From: HXMU1420-13 sp034669965
GTDB lineage: Bacteria > Bacteroidota > Rhodothermia > Balneolales > Balneolaceae
Direction: 5' to 3'
NCBI GenBank assembly: GCA_034669965.1
Contig: JAXMOK010000004.1
Span: 124,001-188,000 of the forward strand
DNA: 64,000 nt
The translations under genes and the position numbers were made by a program. The notes beneath the pieces are model-generated. The model was not told the DNA's origin. It searched no databases and worked only from the letters and a program-made list of their open reading frames with translations. Positions 9,701 to 17,523 of the stretch are shown in pieces. Position 1 is the stretch's first letter, and each line of letters opens with the position of its first letter.

Positions 9701-10149
9701 GAAGCAGGATTCTCGTTTGTAAACTGGGTTAACGCATCGTGGAATTTTTGCTCATCTACTAACTCGAGATTTTTAAAAATGGCAGCTTCAACAAGCTTTG
9801 GATTCGCATTAATCGATCGTTCCAGATCAAGTGCATACCCGAGCTCTTTTAGGTTAGATTGCTTGCTGAACTGCCGGTAAAAGGTTAGGAAGTCTTTTAC
9901 CTGAGTGCTTTTGATGCTTTTCCAGATATACAACCCAATTAACCCAAACAATAAAAGCACCGAACCAATTTTGACGGCTGGAGAGAAATAGAATTGGGTC
10001 TCCATCAACACAAGAAGAACCAACCATAAAGTGGCAATAAATAGCGATACGACGTAAACATTCCGAGAGGTACGAGTTTTAATTTGTGCGTATGCCTCTT
10101 GAAGTTTTTGCTTCAGAAATTCGGATTTATTTTCGCCGGTTGAATTCAT
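6769..10149 (-). CDS. Giant DUF4175-like membrane protein with long Gln/Glu-rich coiled coil
   Basis: A 1126-residue protein. Two membrane helices (about 30-47 and 56-74) form an N-terminal hairpin and a third lies at about 158-176. Residues about 185-500 look like beta-rich, Ig-like extracytoplasmic domains. From about 505 to the C-terminus it is dominated by charged, glutamine-rich heptads (for example EEMQQQYEQFKEQLKE), broken by a low-complexity GGGSGS near 930. This layout matches the DUF4175 family of Bacteroidota, whose function is unknown. It is convergent with the HAD phosphatase and near the BatB-like gene. A structural or mechanosensing role in the envelope is plausible but not shown. 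Confidence 0.75.
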   Translation of the reverse strand: MNSTGENKSEFLKQKLQEAYAQIKTRTSRNVYVVSLFIATLWLVLLVLMETQFYFSPAVKIGSVLLLFGLIGLYIWKSIKSTQVKDFLTFYRQFSKQSNLKELGYALDLERSINANPKLVEAAIFKNLELVDEQKFHDALTQFTNENPASVRFKKNVRFSIVAILVAMFSFWNFSDATQRYFSLAKSFEKPNPYNYTITPGDITLEQGSLFEVNIQFTGDTPDEVSLYLKTPVEDTFRKRGMDSRNGVFSSTPIEINTNLSYFVEMDGFKSEIFSANVQLRPRFVELTATVLPPAYTKLDSVSFNYPFSQINAPEGSLIHLKGAINKAVSDLKLISTSKSVDLSPTNEHRFSYTLEVSTNDTLQFYMKDGSGLENLNPFEFTIEPIEDAFPLAEIIEPNSSVTQVEPSELSLLYRTTDDFGITSSKLNYQLIRAFVDEPIKGSISLSNPSNGSLQGYTWDVSLLDLKPKDEVTFWIETTDNDAINGYKTSRSDVLNLTLPSLIDYFEELDEKENEVESELDDVADSFEEMQQQYEQFKEQLKENPQVDYQDMRQLQEVQNQQEEIQNRVEELNKKFEELKEELNENSLLSEETLDAYEELQKLMEEIDDPAFKEALEKLQENMSSMTPEQLREAMDNAEFNEQLYKERIERTIELFKQLKLNADLDKLAKAYEDMARQEEQLNNSESPNAEAQNEFMLEQIDQLKDQLDKLSENTSPKNEQAIGELQQYSKEEIEKIKEELARRLEELESQQAQSDSDSSGEKEGDPQQGLNNGKQNKIQKQFNELAELTRNSMQQMNQQQMNVNIAGLQYILYSLINLSMEQEDLVSYASGAESRSQAYIGYARDQKNVENIFANLSDSLFQLSKEIPPFSNQINQEKLEVERLIGSALTQMAERNQSRASVTTRQALGGINKLSFLVANLLEQIQNQKNSGGGSGSMSAQQMMEQMQQMGEGQRQLNQQIQDMINDIQGERLREDQMDRLDQMSRQQNDIRKQLQELQRNGGMEAGDELGSELERMIEQMEETINDLRGGAVDPTLIERQQNILSRMLQAEDALQERDEEERREGQSAEDFNQVTPPELSLEELEMQIRNRLNDPDFTKYAPDYQRLIEKYFELLKEIQQREIQ

Positions 10150-10206
10150 TCAGATAAGTAATCGAATAGTCAGATTAAAAACATGGTTTATTAGTATAAA
10201 TTGTGA

Positions 10207-11082
10207 TCACAGGTCATTTAAAGTAAGCGAATTTTTCACTGATACTCGCTTACCATCACTTTCTAGAGTAATAAGCTCTTTTTGTAAGTCATGTTCTAAA
10301 TAGATTAACCAATTCTCGTTACTCGCGCGTTCAAGAATTGCTTTTTTTTCCATCAATGTTTTTGTGGGATACATATCGTAACCCATAACCCAAGCTAACG
10401 GCACATGAACATGAGTAGGGAGCAGATCAGCGGCAAATAACATGTTTCTGTTTCCATTACTGATTAGCGGTAATTGCTGCCCAATGGTATGCCCATTTAC
10501 AATTACGGTGCCTAAACCTTCCTCATATTGATGTCCATCCGGTACAAGATTCAATCTTTCCGATGACTTAATCGGATTAATATTGTCGGGTAAAAAGCTG
10601 GCCTTCTCTCGGGAATTTGGATTGGTTGCCGTTTCCCAATGGCGTTCGTTCACATGATAAGTTGCATTTTTAAATGTGTGTTTCAGTTCGCCGGATTCGC
10701 CGTAATACGAAGTGCCTCCACAGTGATCGAAATGAAGGTGTGTAAAGATGATATCTGTAATCTGATCAGCAGTAAAACCATGTTGCTCGAGCGAATTTTG
10801 TAATGACTTTTCAGAATAATCAATTTGATAGATGTCCATCATTTTCTCGTTGAACTTGGTGCCAACGCCGTTATCTACTAAATAGATTTTACCGGTTTTC
10901 GTTGATTCAATCAGCAGACAGCGTACTGTCATAGTGATGCGGTTTTTTTCATCCGCCGGGATTCCCCTCGACCACAAAGTTTTAGGCACTACGCCAAACA
11001 TAGCACCACCGTCGAGCTTAAAGTCTCCGGTATCGATGGTGTATAAATTAAAGTGACCGAAGGTAGTTTTGCTTAGGCTCAT
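10207..11082 (-). CDS. Metallo-beta-lactamase-fold hydrolase (lactonase-like)
   Basis: A cytoplasmic dinuclear-zinc hydrolase of about 291 residues. The signature HLHFDH with CGG behind it lies at about residues 115-123, followed by further likely zinc ligands in NGHTIGQ and FAADLLPTH. The fold and length resemble N-acyl-homoserine-lactonase-type enzymes, but the substrate is not predictable. The frame is open to an ATG at 11115; I prefer the ATG at 11082 (MSLSKTTFGHF) because family homology begins there and neither start has a good ribosome binding site. It lies beyond the terminator of the respiratory operon, so it has its own transcript. Confidence 0.8.
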   Translation of the reverse strand: MSLSKTTFGHFNLYTIDTGDFKLDGGAMFGVVPKTLWSRGIPADEKNRITMTVRCLLIESTKTGKIYLVDNGVGTKFNEKMMDIYQIDYSEKSLQNSLEQHGFTADQITDIIFTHLHFDHCGGTSYYGESGELKHTFKNATYHVNERHWETATNPNSREKASFLPDNINPIKSSERLNLVPDGHQYEEGLGTVIVNGHTIGQQLPLISNGNRNMLFAADLLPTHVHVPLAWVMGYDMYPTKTLMEKKAILERASNENWLIYLEHDLQKELITLESDGKRVSVKNSLTLNDL

Positions 11083-11155
11083 AATTCGAGATTCTTTTAG
11101 CCTCAATTTCTGCATTAATGAATCGAAAAGCCAAGATTTCGAAAATCATTTACAT

Positions 11156-11189
11156 AAAAAAAGCTTCGACCAATAATGATCGAAGCTTT
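11156..11189 (-). terminator. Rho-independent terminator of the act-cox operon
   Basis: A perfect 10-bp stem, AAAGCTTCGA at 11160-11169 with TCGAAGCTTT at 11180-11189, closes a 10-nt loop. Read on the minus strand the stem is followed by a run of T (the A run at 11156-11160). It lies 23 bp after the coxD stop codon. Confidence 0.9.
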
Positions 11190-11211
11190 AAGAATTGGTC
11201 TGATATTCAGA

Positions 11212-11529
11212 TCAGAAAGAAGGTACTACTTCAATTCTATACATGGTATCAAGTAAGGTAACTCCAACCATCAATAAAAAGAAGACAACTGCACCAATTA
11301 GAAGTACTGCATTAAAGCGGTGCTCCCATTTTAATGCCATAAAAAAGGTTGCCACTAAGAAAGCTTTTACTAAAGCGATGGCAAGTGCTGATAAAATATC
11401 GAGAGGACTCGGAAGGCCTAACGATGAAACTACTACTGTTAAAACGGTTAGAATGGTTAACCCTATGCCAACCGACCACAGCATTTTAACTGATGCAATA
11501 TGATGTCCGTGATGTTCTTGTGCGCTCAT
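11212..11529 (-). CDS. coxD: Cytochrome c oxidase subunit IV (small, prokaryotic)
   Basis: A small subunit of the caa3 terminal oxidase in the inner membrane, about 105 residues with three hydrophobic helices and the family stretch LVKAFLVATFFMALKWEH. It is the last gene of the act-cox operon. The frame extends to a TTG at 11550 inside coxC, but the ATG at 11529 is preferred: GAGAGG lies nine bases upstream of it, and it then starts 13 bp after the coxC stop. Known members help assemble or stabilise subunits I and III. Confidence 0.88.
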   Translation of the reverse strand: MSAQEHHGHHIASVKMLWSVGIGLTILTVLTVVVSSLGLPSPLDILSALAIALVKAFLVATFFMALKWEHRFNAVLLIGAVVFFLLMVGVTLLDTMYRIEVVPSF

Positions 11530-11542
11530 TTCTAAAAACCTC

Positions 11543-12208
11543 TCATTCAATTAAATATAACAGTGGGAATAGGAAAATCCAGATCAAATCAACCAAGTGC
11601 CAGTAAAGGCCGGTAATTTCAACCGGTGTATAATACTCAGCGCTAAAATGACCTTTTCCTGCGCGTATATACAACCAGATCATTAATCCGATACCAACAA
11701 GAACGTGAAGCCCGTGAATTCCGGTCATCACATAATAAATGCTAAAGAAAATGTTAGCTTTTGGGTGATCTAAAATGGCTGCAATTTCCGGAGTTGGGTT
11801 CCAGTATGAGCCAGGTGCAATACCTAAGTGTAATTTGTGCTGGTACTCAAAATATTTAATTACTAAGAATACGCAGGCTAGCAAGATGGTGATCATCAAG
11901 TTAATGCGTAGACCTTTTATCTCGTTTCTTTGAGCAGAACGGATAGCCATGGCAACGGTTAATGAGCTACCGATTAGTACCACTGTGTTTACACCACCCC
12001 AGAGTTTGTTGAGCTCTAAGGCCGCTTGAGTGAAAAGTTCGGGGTACCATGCCCTAAAGATGATATAGGCACAGAATAACCCTCCGAAAAAGAGAATTTC
12101 GTTCACCAGAAATACCCACATTCCAAGCTTTGCAGAATCGAACTGTTGATCCGAATCTACAAAATGGTGCTGAACATGAGCAGGGTGAGATGCTGAATGA
12201 TTAGCCAT
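11543..12208 (-). CDS. coxC: Cytochrome c oxidase subunit III
   Basis: A multi-pass inner-membrane subunit of the caa3 oxidase, 221 residues. Recognisable segments are KLGMWVFLVNEILFFGGLF near the N-terminus, GIHGLHVLVGIG (about 163-174) and the C-terminal YWHLVDLIWIFLFPLLYL. It carries no redox centre in the family but stabilises subunit I and the proton-uptake path. It follows coxA by 24 bp. Confidence 0.93.
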   Translation of the reverse strand: MANHSASHPAHVQHHFVDSDQQFDSAKLGMWVFLVNEILFFGGLFCAYIIFRAWYPELFTQAALELNKLWGGVNTVVLIGSSLTVAMAIRSAQRNEIKGLRINLMITILLACVFLVIKYFEYQHKLHLGIAPGSYWNPTPEIAAILDHPKANIFFSIYYVMTGIHGLHVLVGIGLMIWLYIRAGKGHFSAEYYTPVEITGLYWHLVDLIWIFLFPLLYLIE

Positions 12209-12232
12209 TTATTAGTTGAGTTTTAGATTGAT

Positions 12233-13972
12233 TTAAGCTTTTTCTTCGGTCTTGTTCACATCGGCAGAAGCATGCTCTGCATCATGGCCGTTGTGCGATA
12301 CTGCTAGCCCTAGTTGGAATTCTTCCATTGGCTTGTGGTAGTCGTATGGGCCATTTATTACAACCGGAGTGTGATCGAAATTATGGAAATCTGGTGGCGA
12401 TGTTGACTGCCATTCTAGGCCACGGCTATTCCATGGATTTGAAGGCGCTTTTTCCCCACTATAAAGTGATTTAACCAAGTAGTATAGAATAATCAGGAAT
12501 GCTACACCAAGAATGTACGATCCGATAGTGGATGTTTGGTGGAACGGAGTAAACTGATCGATATAGTTGTAATAACGACGCGGCATGCCTTGCGCACCCA
12601 TGATGAATTGTGGCAAGAAGGTCATATTAAAGCCGATAAAAATCAGTACTGCTGAAATCTGAGCAAGTTTTTCGTTGTACATTTTACCGGTCATTTTTGG
12701 CCACCAGTAGTGTAAACCGGCAAGTAAAGCAATCAACGTACCGCCCATCATCACATAGTGAAAGTGAGCTACAACGTAATAAGTATCATGTAAGTGAATA
12801 TCTACCGAAAGCGCACCAAGCATAATACCTGTAAAACCACCAATCGAAAATAAGAACAAGAAGATGAATACGTACAGCATCGGCGTCTTCATGTCGATGG
12901 AGCCACGGTAAAGAGTTGCAATCCAGTTAAAGATTTTGATACCTGTTGGAATACCCACCAAGAAGGTCAGGAATGAGAATACAGTTGTTGCAACGGCACT
13001 TTGTCCGGATGTGAACATGTGGTGACCCCATACAAGGAAACCAATAAATGCAATTGCTAGCGAAGAAAGAGCGATAGCCCAGTATCCGAATACTGTTTTC
13101 TTCGAAAATGTTGAGATTACTTCTGAGATAATTCCGAAGCCCGGTACAATCATTATGTATACCGCAGGGTGAGAATAGAACCAGAAGAAATGCTGGAAAA
13201 GTACAGGATCGCCACCCAACGCAGGATCAAAAATCCCGATATCCATAATGTTCTCGAAAGAAAGCAAAAGAATGGTAATTGCTAATACGGGAGTAGCTAA
13301 TACCTGAATGATTGAAGTTGCATACAGTGCCCAAATGTTTAGTGGGAGTCGATCCCAAGTGATACCGGGAGCACGTAATTTGTGAATAGTAGTTATAAAG
13401 TTTGTTCCGGTAAGGATAGAGGAGAATCCTAAGATGAAAACCCCAAGCGTTACCCAAATTACACCAGCTGCGTTTGAATCTGAGCTATAAGGAGTGTAGA
13501 AAGTCCAACCGGTATCGAAACCACCGGAAGCAAGCGCTGCAAAAGTGAAAATTGCACCCGCTACATAAATGTATAAACTAGCAAGGTTCAATCTTGGGAA
13601 TGCTACATCTTTCGCACCAAGTTGCATAGGTAAGATGAAGTTACCAAGAGCAGCCGGGATACTAGGCACCAACACAAAGAATACCATCATGGCACCGTGC
13701 AGGGTAAATAGCTGATTGTAAGTATCGGCTTCGATGAACGTTTTAGCCGGTGTCCAAAGTTCTGTTCGAAGTGCAATTGCAAGAAAGCCTGCAAGTGCAA
13801 AGAAGAAAGCAACTGCAACAAGGTACATGATGCCGATCTTCTTGTGATCTACGGTTGTCATCCAAGCCCAAACACCTTTTTCGTCGGTTAGGAACGTATT
13901 TGTTGGGTTTTCTGATGGCTTGAACCGCTTAACCTGAAGAGTGGTCATTTTTTTCGCTTCTGTGATCGCCAT
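12233..13972 (-). CDS. coxA: Cytochrome c oxidase subunit I, A2-type haem-copper oxidase
   Basis: The catalytic subunit of the caa3 terminal oxidase: it reduces O2 to water at a haem-copper centre and pumps protons. The 579-residue, 12-helix protein has the haem ligand region LFTLHGAMMVFF, the CuB/tyrosine motif WFYSHPAVY (Tyr266, Ser267, His268, Tyr272), the HHMFTSG histidine pair, and the haem ligand segment VAHFHYVMMGGTL. YSHPxVY in place of GHPEVY is the hallmark of A2-type oxidases, where Tyr-Ser replaces the glutamate of helix VI. A long C-terminal tail contains several histidines. It begins 1 bp after coxB. Confidence 0.95.
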   Translation of the reverse strand: MAITEAKKMTTLQVKRFKPSENPTNTFLTDEKGVWAWMTTVDHKKIGIMYLVAVAFFFALAGFLAIALRTELWTPAKTFIEADTYNQLFTLHGAMMVFFVLVPSIPAALGNFILPMQLGAKDVAFPRLNLASLYIYVAGAIFTFAALASGGFDTGWTFYTPYSSDSNAAGVIWVTLGVFILGFSSILTGTNFITTIHKLRAPGITWDRLPLNIWALYATSIIQVLATPVLAITILLLSFENIMDIGIFDPALGGDPVLFQHFFWFYSHPAVYIMIVPGFGIISEVISTFSKKTVFGYWAIALSSLAIAFIGFLVWGHHMFTSGQSAVATTVFSFLTFLVGIPTGIKIFNWIATLYRGSIDMKTPMLYVFIFLFLFSIGGFTGIMLGALSVDIHLHDTYYVVAHFHYVMMGGTLIALLAGLHYWWPKMTGKMYNEKLAQISAVLIFIGFNMTFLPQFIMGAQGMPRRYYNYIDQFTPFHQTSTIGSYILGVAFLIILYYLVKSLYSGEKAPSNPWNSRGLEWQSTSPPDFHNFDHTPVVINGPYDYHKPMEEFQLGLAVSHNGHDAEHASADVNKTEEKA

Positions 13973-13973
13973 A

Positions 13974-14915
13974 TCAATTAATGGTTTTTAGGTATTCAAT
14001 AATGTTAGTGATTTCGTCGTCGCTTAGTCTTCCCTCATAAGGCGACATCACGTTCTGATAGCCGGCTACAACTTTATTACCCGGATATAGAATTGACTCT
14101 CTGATGTAGTTTTCATCAACAACTACCGTACTTCCGTCAGTTAATTGTTGCTCACGCTCCCAAATTCCTTTGAAAGTAGGACCAATTTTTGGAGAACCAT
14201 CGATACTGTGGCATGTTTGGCAACCTTGTAGCGATACAAGTTGCTCGCCTTGTTCAACGGGAGTTCCTTGAATTCCGCCGCCATTAAGTTCAAGCCATTG
14301 CTCAAACTCGTCCGGTTCGTGTACAATTACTTTAGCCAACATATCAGAATGGCTGGTTCCGCAATATTCTGTACAGAAAATCACAGATTCGCCGGTTTCT
14401 TCAGCCTGGAACCAAACGTAGGTATATCTACCTGGCACAACATCGTGTTTTACTCGGTAGTCTGGGATGAAGAACGAATGCAATACATCGCGCGATTGCA
14501 TTACTACTTTGATTGGCCGGCCTTTTGGCACATGAAGCTCATTTAGGGTTTGAGCACCATTTTCGTAGTTAAAGTTCCAGTTCCACTTATAACCCGTTGC
14601 CTGAATTTCGTAAGCATCGTTTGGCACGGCTTTGAGGTTCAACCATCCGGAATAGCCCCAACCGAATACAACCATCACAATTAGCAATGGTATTACCGAC
14701 CAAGTTATCTCGAGCGTGTTGTTGTGCGTGATTACCGGGGTCTTATCGTCCTCGGATTTACGCTTGTACTTAATTGCGAAGTAAATCAAGGCAATTGTAA
14801 TGCCCACTAAAAAGATTAAACTCACTTCGTTGATGAAATGAAATAGCCCGTCGGTGCTGTCTGCCGTAAGAGGAGACTTATTGTCCGGGAGCATGAAATC
14901 GAATAGTCTACCCAT
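13974..14915 (-). CDS. coxB: Cytochrome c oxidase subunit II with fused C-terminal cytochrome c (caa3 type)
   Basis: It takes electrons into the caa3 oxidase. The 313-residue protein has two N-terminal membrane helices, a cupredoxin domain with the CuA ligands in FCTEYCGTSHSDM (about residues 181-193), and a C-terminal monohaem cytochrome c domain with CQTCH (about 232-236) and a probable Met ligand in NVMSPY. The fusion makes a separate soluble cytochrome c unnecessary. The cytochrome domain closely resembles the second haem domain of ActE in the same operon. It overlaps the sco gene by 1 bp. Confidence 0.95.
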   Translation of the reverse strand: MGRLFDFMLPDNKSPLTADSTDGLFHFINEVSLIFLVGITIALIYFAIKYKRKSEDDKTPVITHNNTLEITWSVIPLLIVMVVFGWGYSGWLNLKAVPNDAYEIQATGYKWNWNFNYENGAQTLNELHVPKGRPIKVVMQSRDVLHSFFIPDYRVKHDVVPGRYTYVWFQAEETGESVIFCTEYCGTSHSDMLAKVIVHEPDEFEQWLELNGGGIQGTPVEQGEQLVSLQGCQTCHSIDGSPKIGPTFKGIWEREQQLTDGSTVVVDENYIRESILYPGNKVVAGYQNVMSPYEGRLSDDEITNIIEYLKTIN

Positions 14916-15742
14916 TATTGGAAATCGATATTAGATGTTTGTTTTTTCCTTCTTTCACGTAGCCATAAAAGGCCTATGAAGATACCAAGAAATAAGAGTG
15001 TAGCCAAACCACCAAGCTTCATAATATTTAACGCAAATGGAACATAGCTGTTGGAATCCGGATCATACTGATAACAGTACATAAGCACTTTTGTGAGTGT
15101 ATTTCCGATCTTTCCGTCAGCGGCTTCATATAGTGCGCTTCGTACATTAAACTCATCATACTGGATGCCATAAAGATAGCGAGTAATTACTCCATTAGGG
15201 CTAATAAGCATGATTGCGGCTGCATGAGCGAACTCTCCGGTTTCTTCAATTTCATTAATTTCGAAGCCGACAGCATTAACTAATTGCTGAATATTTTTTT
15301 TATTTCCTGTTAAAAAATACCAGCCATCTTGTGCGTCAGATTTGTTCAGTTGATCGAGGTATCGGCTTTTATATTCTGCGGCTAAAGTGTGATCCTCAGA
15401 GGGATCGATACTAAAAGAAATAATGGTGTATTCGTTGCCTGGAGCCCAAGCTAAATTGTTAGCAACATCAAGCACTCCGTCGATTACAAGACCACATAAC
15501 ATCGGGCAATCGTAATACAATGGATTAAGAAGAACAGGTTTGCCTTCTTCAAATAATTCGCTTAGAGACACACTATCTCCAGCACTTGTTGCAAAGCGTG
15601 TATCCAAGGGGAGAGTAGCTCCCAGATTTTCGTTTATTCCAACGCTTTGCAGTGCTTCAGGTTGTTCACGATTAAGCTGTGCGCTTAGGTGACTAAAAGA
15701 AGAAAGCACTGCTAAGAAAGTTAACAGTGCAATTCGTTTCAT
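14915..15742 (-). CDS. sco: SCO1/SenC family copper chaperone
   Basis: It delivers copper to, or maintains thiols of, the CuA site of cytochrome c oxidase on the outer face of the inner membrane. The 275-residue protein has a signal peptide ending near LSAQ, a thioredoxin-like domain with the copper-binding CPMLC (Cys79, Cys83) and His173 in FAHAAAIML. Unlike classic single-anchor SCO proteins it also has a C-terminal membrane helix (about 243-262) with a basic tail. Its place directly before coxB fits its role in CuA assembly. Confidence 0.9.
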   Translation of the reverse strand: MKRIALLTFLAVLSSFSHLSAQLNREQPEALQSVGINENLGATLPLDTRFATSAGDSVSLSELFEEGKPVLLNPLYYDCPMLCGLVIDGVLDVANNLAWAPGNEYTIISFSIDPSEDHTLAAEYKSRYLDQLNKSDAQDGWYFLTGNKKNIQQLVNAVGFEINEIEETGEFAHAAAIMLISPNGVITRYLYGIQYDEFNVRSALYEAADGKIGNTLTKVLMYCYQYDPDSNSYVPFALNIMKLGGLATLLFLGIFIGLLWLRERRKKQTSNIDFQ

Positions 15743-15756
15743 AAATGATTTAGTAA

Positions 15757-16275
15757 TTAATCTACAGCTAGTGTATTAATGGCTTCGTCGATAGGAATGC
15801 GATACACACCTTCTTCAAGATCTACTACACCATAGCTGTTCAATCGTTCATCAGCTTCTTGTGTCAATTTTTCGATCTCGTAGTACGATGAAGTTATATT
15901 CGCATTTTCTTTCGCATTATTTAATGAATACTGTGCAAAAGGGATGAGCACAGCGATAAATACAACAACGGCAACAATTCCAATTCCCGACCACATATAG
16001 ATTGATGGCATATTTAAGCCTTCATCTTCTACACCGTAATTAACGGCGTGTACAAATGCTGCGTTGTCAGATTCAATTTCTACATCGAGAACTTGTCCTT
16101 GATCACTTCCGCCAAATGCAGCGGTTGCATTACCTTGAAGTTCGCTCACCCATGCTTCTACTTCGGCAGTAGATACATCATATTTGGCTGCAACCTCAGA
16201 AACTGAGTCTTTGTTACCAGAAAGAGCTTCTAGGGCAACTTTCGCTTTAAACTCTGCAGTGTGTGTTGATGACAT
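15757..16275 (-). CDS. Respiratory-operon membrane protein with transposase-like HTH N-terminus
   Basis: A 172-residue protein with three parts. Residues 1-55 (TAEFKAKVALEALSGNK, then VSEVAAKYDVSTAEVEAWV) strongly resemble the helix-turn-helix of IS3-family OrfA transposases. Residues 93-115 form one membrane helix. Residues 130-172 contain ERLNSYGVVDLEEGVYRIPIDEAI, which recalls a motif of small proteins found beside respiratory operons. It sits between actF (12 bp) and sco (14 bp), so it is probably a subunit or assembly factor of ACIII or caa3 oxidase. The sequence is in frame and undisturbed, so this is a fusion or domestication and not an insertion. Whether the HTH binds DNA is unknown. 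Confidence 0.75.
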   Translation of the reverse strand: MSSTHTAEFKAKVALEALSGNKDSVSEVAAKYDVSTAEVEAWVSELQGNATAAFGGSDQGQVLDVEIESDNAAFVHAVNYGVEDEGLNMPSIYMWSGIGIVAVVVFIAVLIPFAQYSLNNAKENANITSSYYEIEKLTQEADERLNSYGVVDLEEGVYRIPIDEAINTLAVD

Positions 16276-16287
16276 TCTAATACAGGA

Positions 16288-17502
16288 TTATTGGTGATAC
16301 GTTTTTTCTAAGCATGCATCCAATTTTGGATCATTTTCAGGAATCATGCTGTTTTGCTGGAATTTTTTAAAGAACATCCAGAAGAAGATTCCTCCAAGAC
16401 CGAAGAACGATGTTAAATCGATCCAAGAGAAGTTGATACCGTGCTCACTAAGCATCGGCATAGCAATCCAGTAAATTTCCAGATAGTGCATAATTACTAC
16501 TACGATTGCTACAAAACGCAGCACATTCTTTCTGTGTTTTTGCTCTCGGTTCAGTAGCGTTAGGAATGGAAGTACAAAACGGAATAGTAATAATCCGTAA
16601 GCAATGTATTTCCAGCTACCTTCTAATCGTTCGTAAAACCAAAGGGTTTCTTCCGGAAGGTTTGCGTAATAGATTAATAAAAACTGGCTAAATGCGATGT
16701 ATGCATAAAATACCGTGAATGCGAATAACCAAGCACCAAGATCATAAATGTGAACCTGACCAATGGTGTTTTTAAGCAATCCTCGTGATTGAAGGAAAAA
16801 TACCATCAATATCATGATTGCCCAGAAACTCTGGAAACTAATTGCAAAGAAGTAAACACCAAACATGGTAGAGAACCAATGTGGATCAAGCGACATTAAC
16901 CAATCGAAGCTTGCAAAGGCAATAGATAAACCGAATAATGGAATAGCAGGAGCACTGATTTTGCGCATTAAGGTTGTGATGCCCCAATCGCCGGTTTTCT
17001 CAAGCTCTACAGATGCTTTGTATAATTTGTGGCCTACAAATCCCCAAATAGCGAAGTAAATAACCTGACGGATAATGAAGAACGGTACATTTAAGTACGA
17101 TTCCTTTTTTGCTACGATATAATCGAAATTAGCTGACGAAGGATCGAATAGAGTTGGATCGGTCCAATGATGGTATAAAACTGTCATCCCACCTAAGATT
17201 GGCAAGAAGGCAAGCGACCACCATTTTAAGTTGCCACCAAAAGTTTCAGGAATACGGCGAACAACAACGCCCCATTTCGATTTAGTGATATGATGAAACA
17301 TCACCATAAACACAGAAGCTAGGCCGATGCCCGTAAAGAATACAAAGCTTACTAAATAAGAGTAAAGAGACTGCTCTAAATCAGTTGCGAAACCAATCGC
17401 TGTGGCTAATAATCCAACAGCTCCAACAATCAGAAGAATTCTTGGAATCTTGCTATCTGCTGGAAATTGTAAAGAATCGGTTATTGTAGGTTTATGACTC
17501 AT
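16288..17502 (-). CDS. actF: Alternative complex III subunit ActF
   Basis: An integral membrane subunit of quinol:electron acceptor oxidoreductase (ACIII), related to ActC/NrfD-type proteins. The 404-residue protein has about ten hydrophobic helices, with characteristic segments such as SFDWLMSLDPHWFSTMFGVYFF (given in part) and FLPILGGMTVLYHHW. ActF and ActC form the membrane arms that bind quinol and are thought to move protons. It begins 21 bp after actE in the same operon. Confidence 0.9.
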   Translation of the reverse strand: MSHKPTITDSLQFPADSKIPRILLIVGAVGLLATAIGFATDLEQSLYSYLVSFVFFTGIGLASVFMVMFHHITKSKWGVVVRRIPETFGGNLKWWSLAFLPILGGMTVLYHHWTDPTLFDPSSANFDYIVAKKESYLNVPFFIIRQVIYFAIWGFVGHKLYKASVELEKTGDWGITTLMRKISAPAIPLFGLSIAFASFDWLMSLDPHWFSTMFGVYFFAISFQSFWAIMILMVFFLQSRGLLKNTIGQVHIYDLGAWLFAFTVFYAYIAFSQFLLIYYANLPEETLWFYERLEGSWKYIAYGLLLFRFVLPFLTLLNREQKHRKNVLRFVAIVVVIMHYLEIYWIAMPMLSEHGINFSWIDLTSFFGLGGIFFWMFFKKFQQNSMIPENDPKLDACLEKTYHQ

Positions 17503-17523
17503 TGTACTGGTTTTCCAAAAATC

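Noticed and set aside
15757..16275. Remnant insertion sequence in the respiratory operon
   Set aside because: The frame is intact from HTH to C-terminus, gene spacing is regular, and no inverted repeats, OrfB or target duplication is visible. A fusion is more likely.
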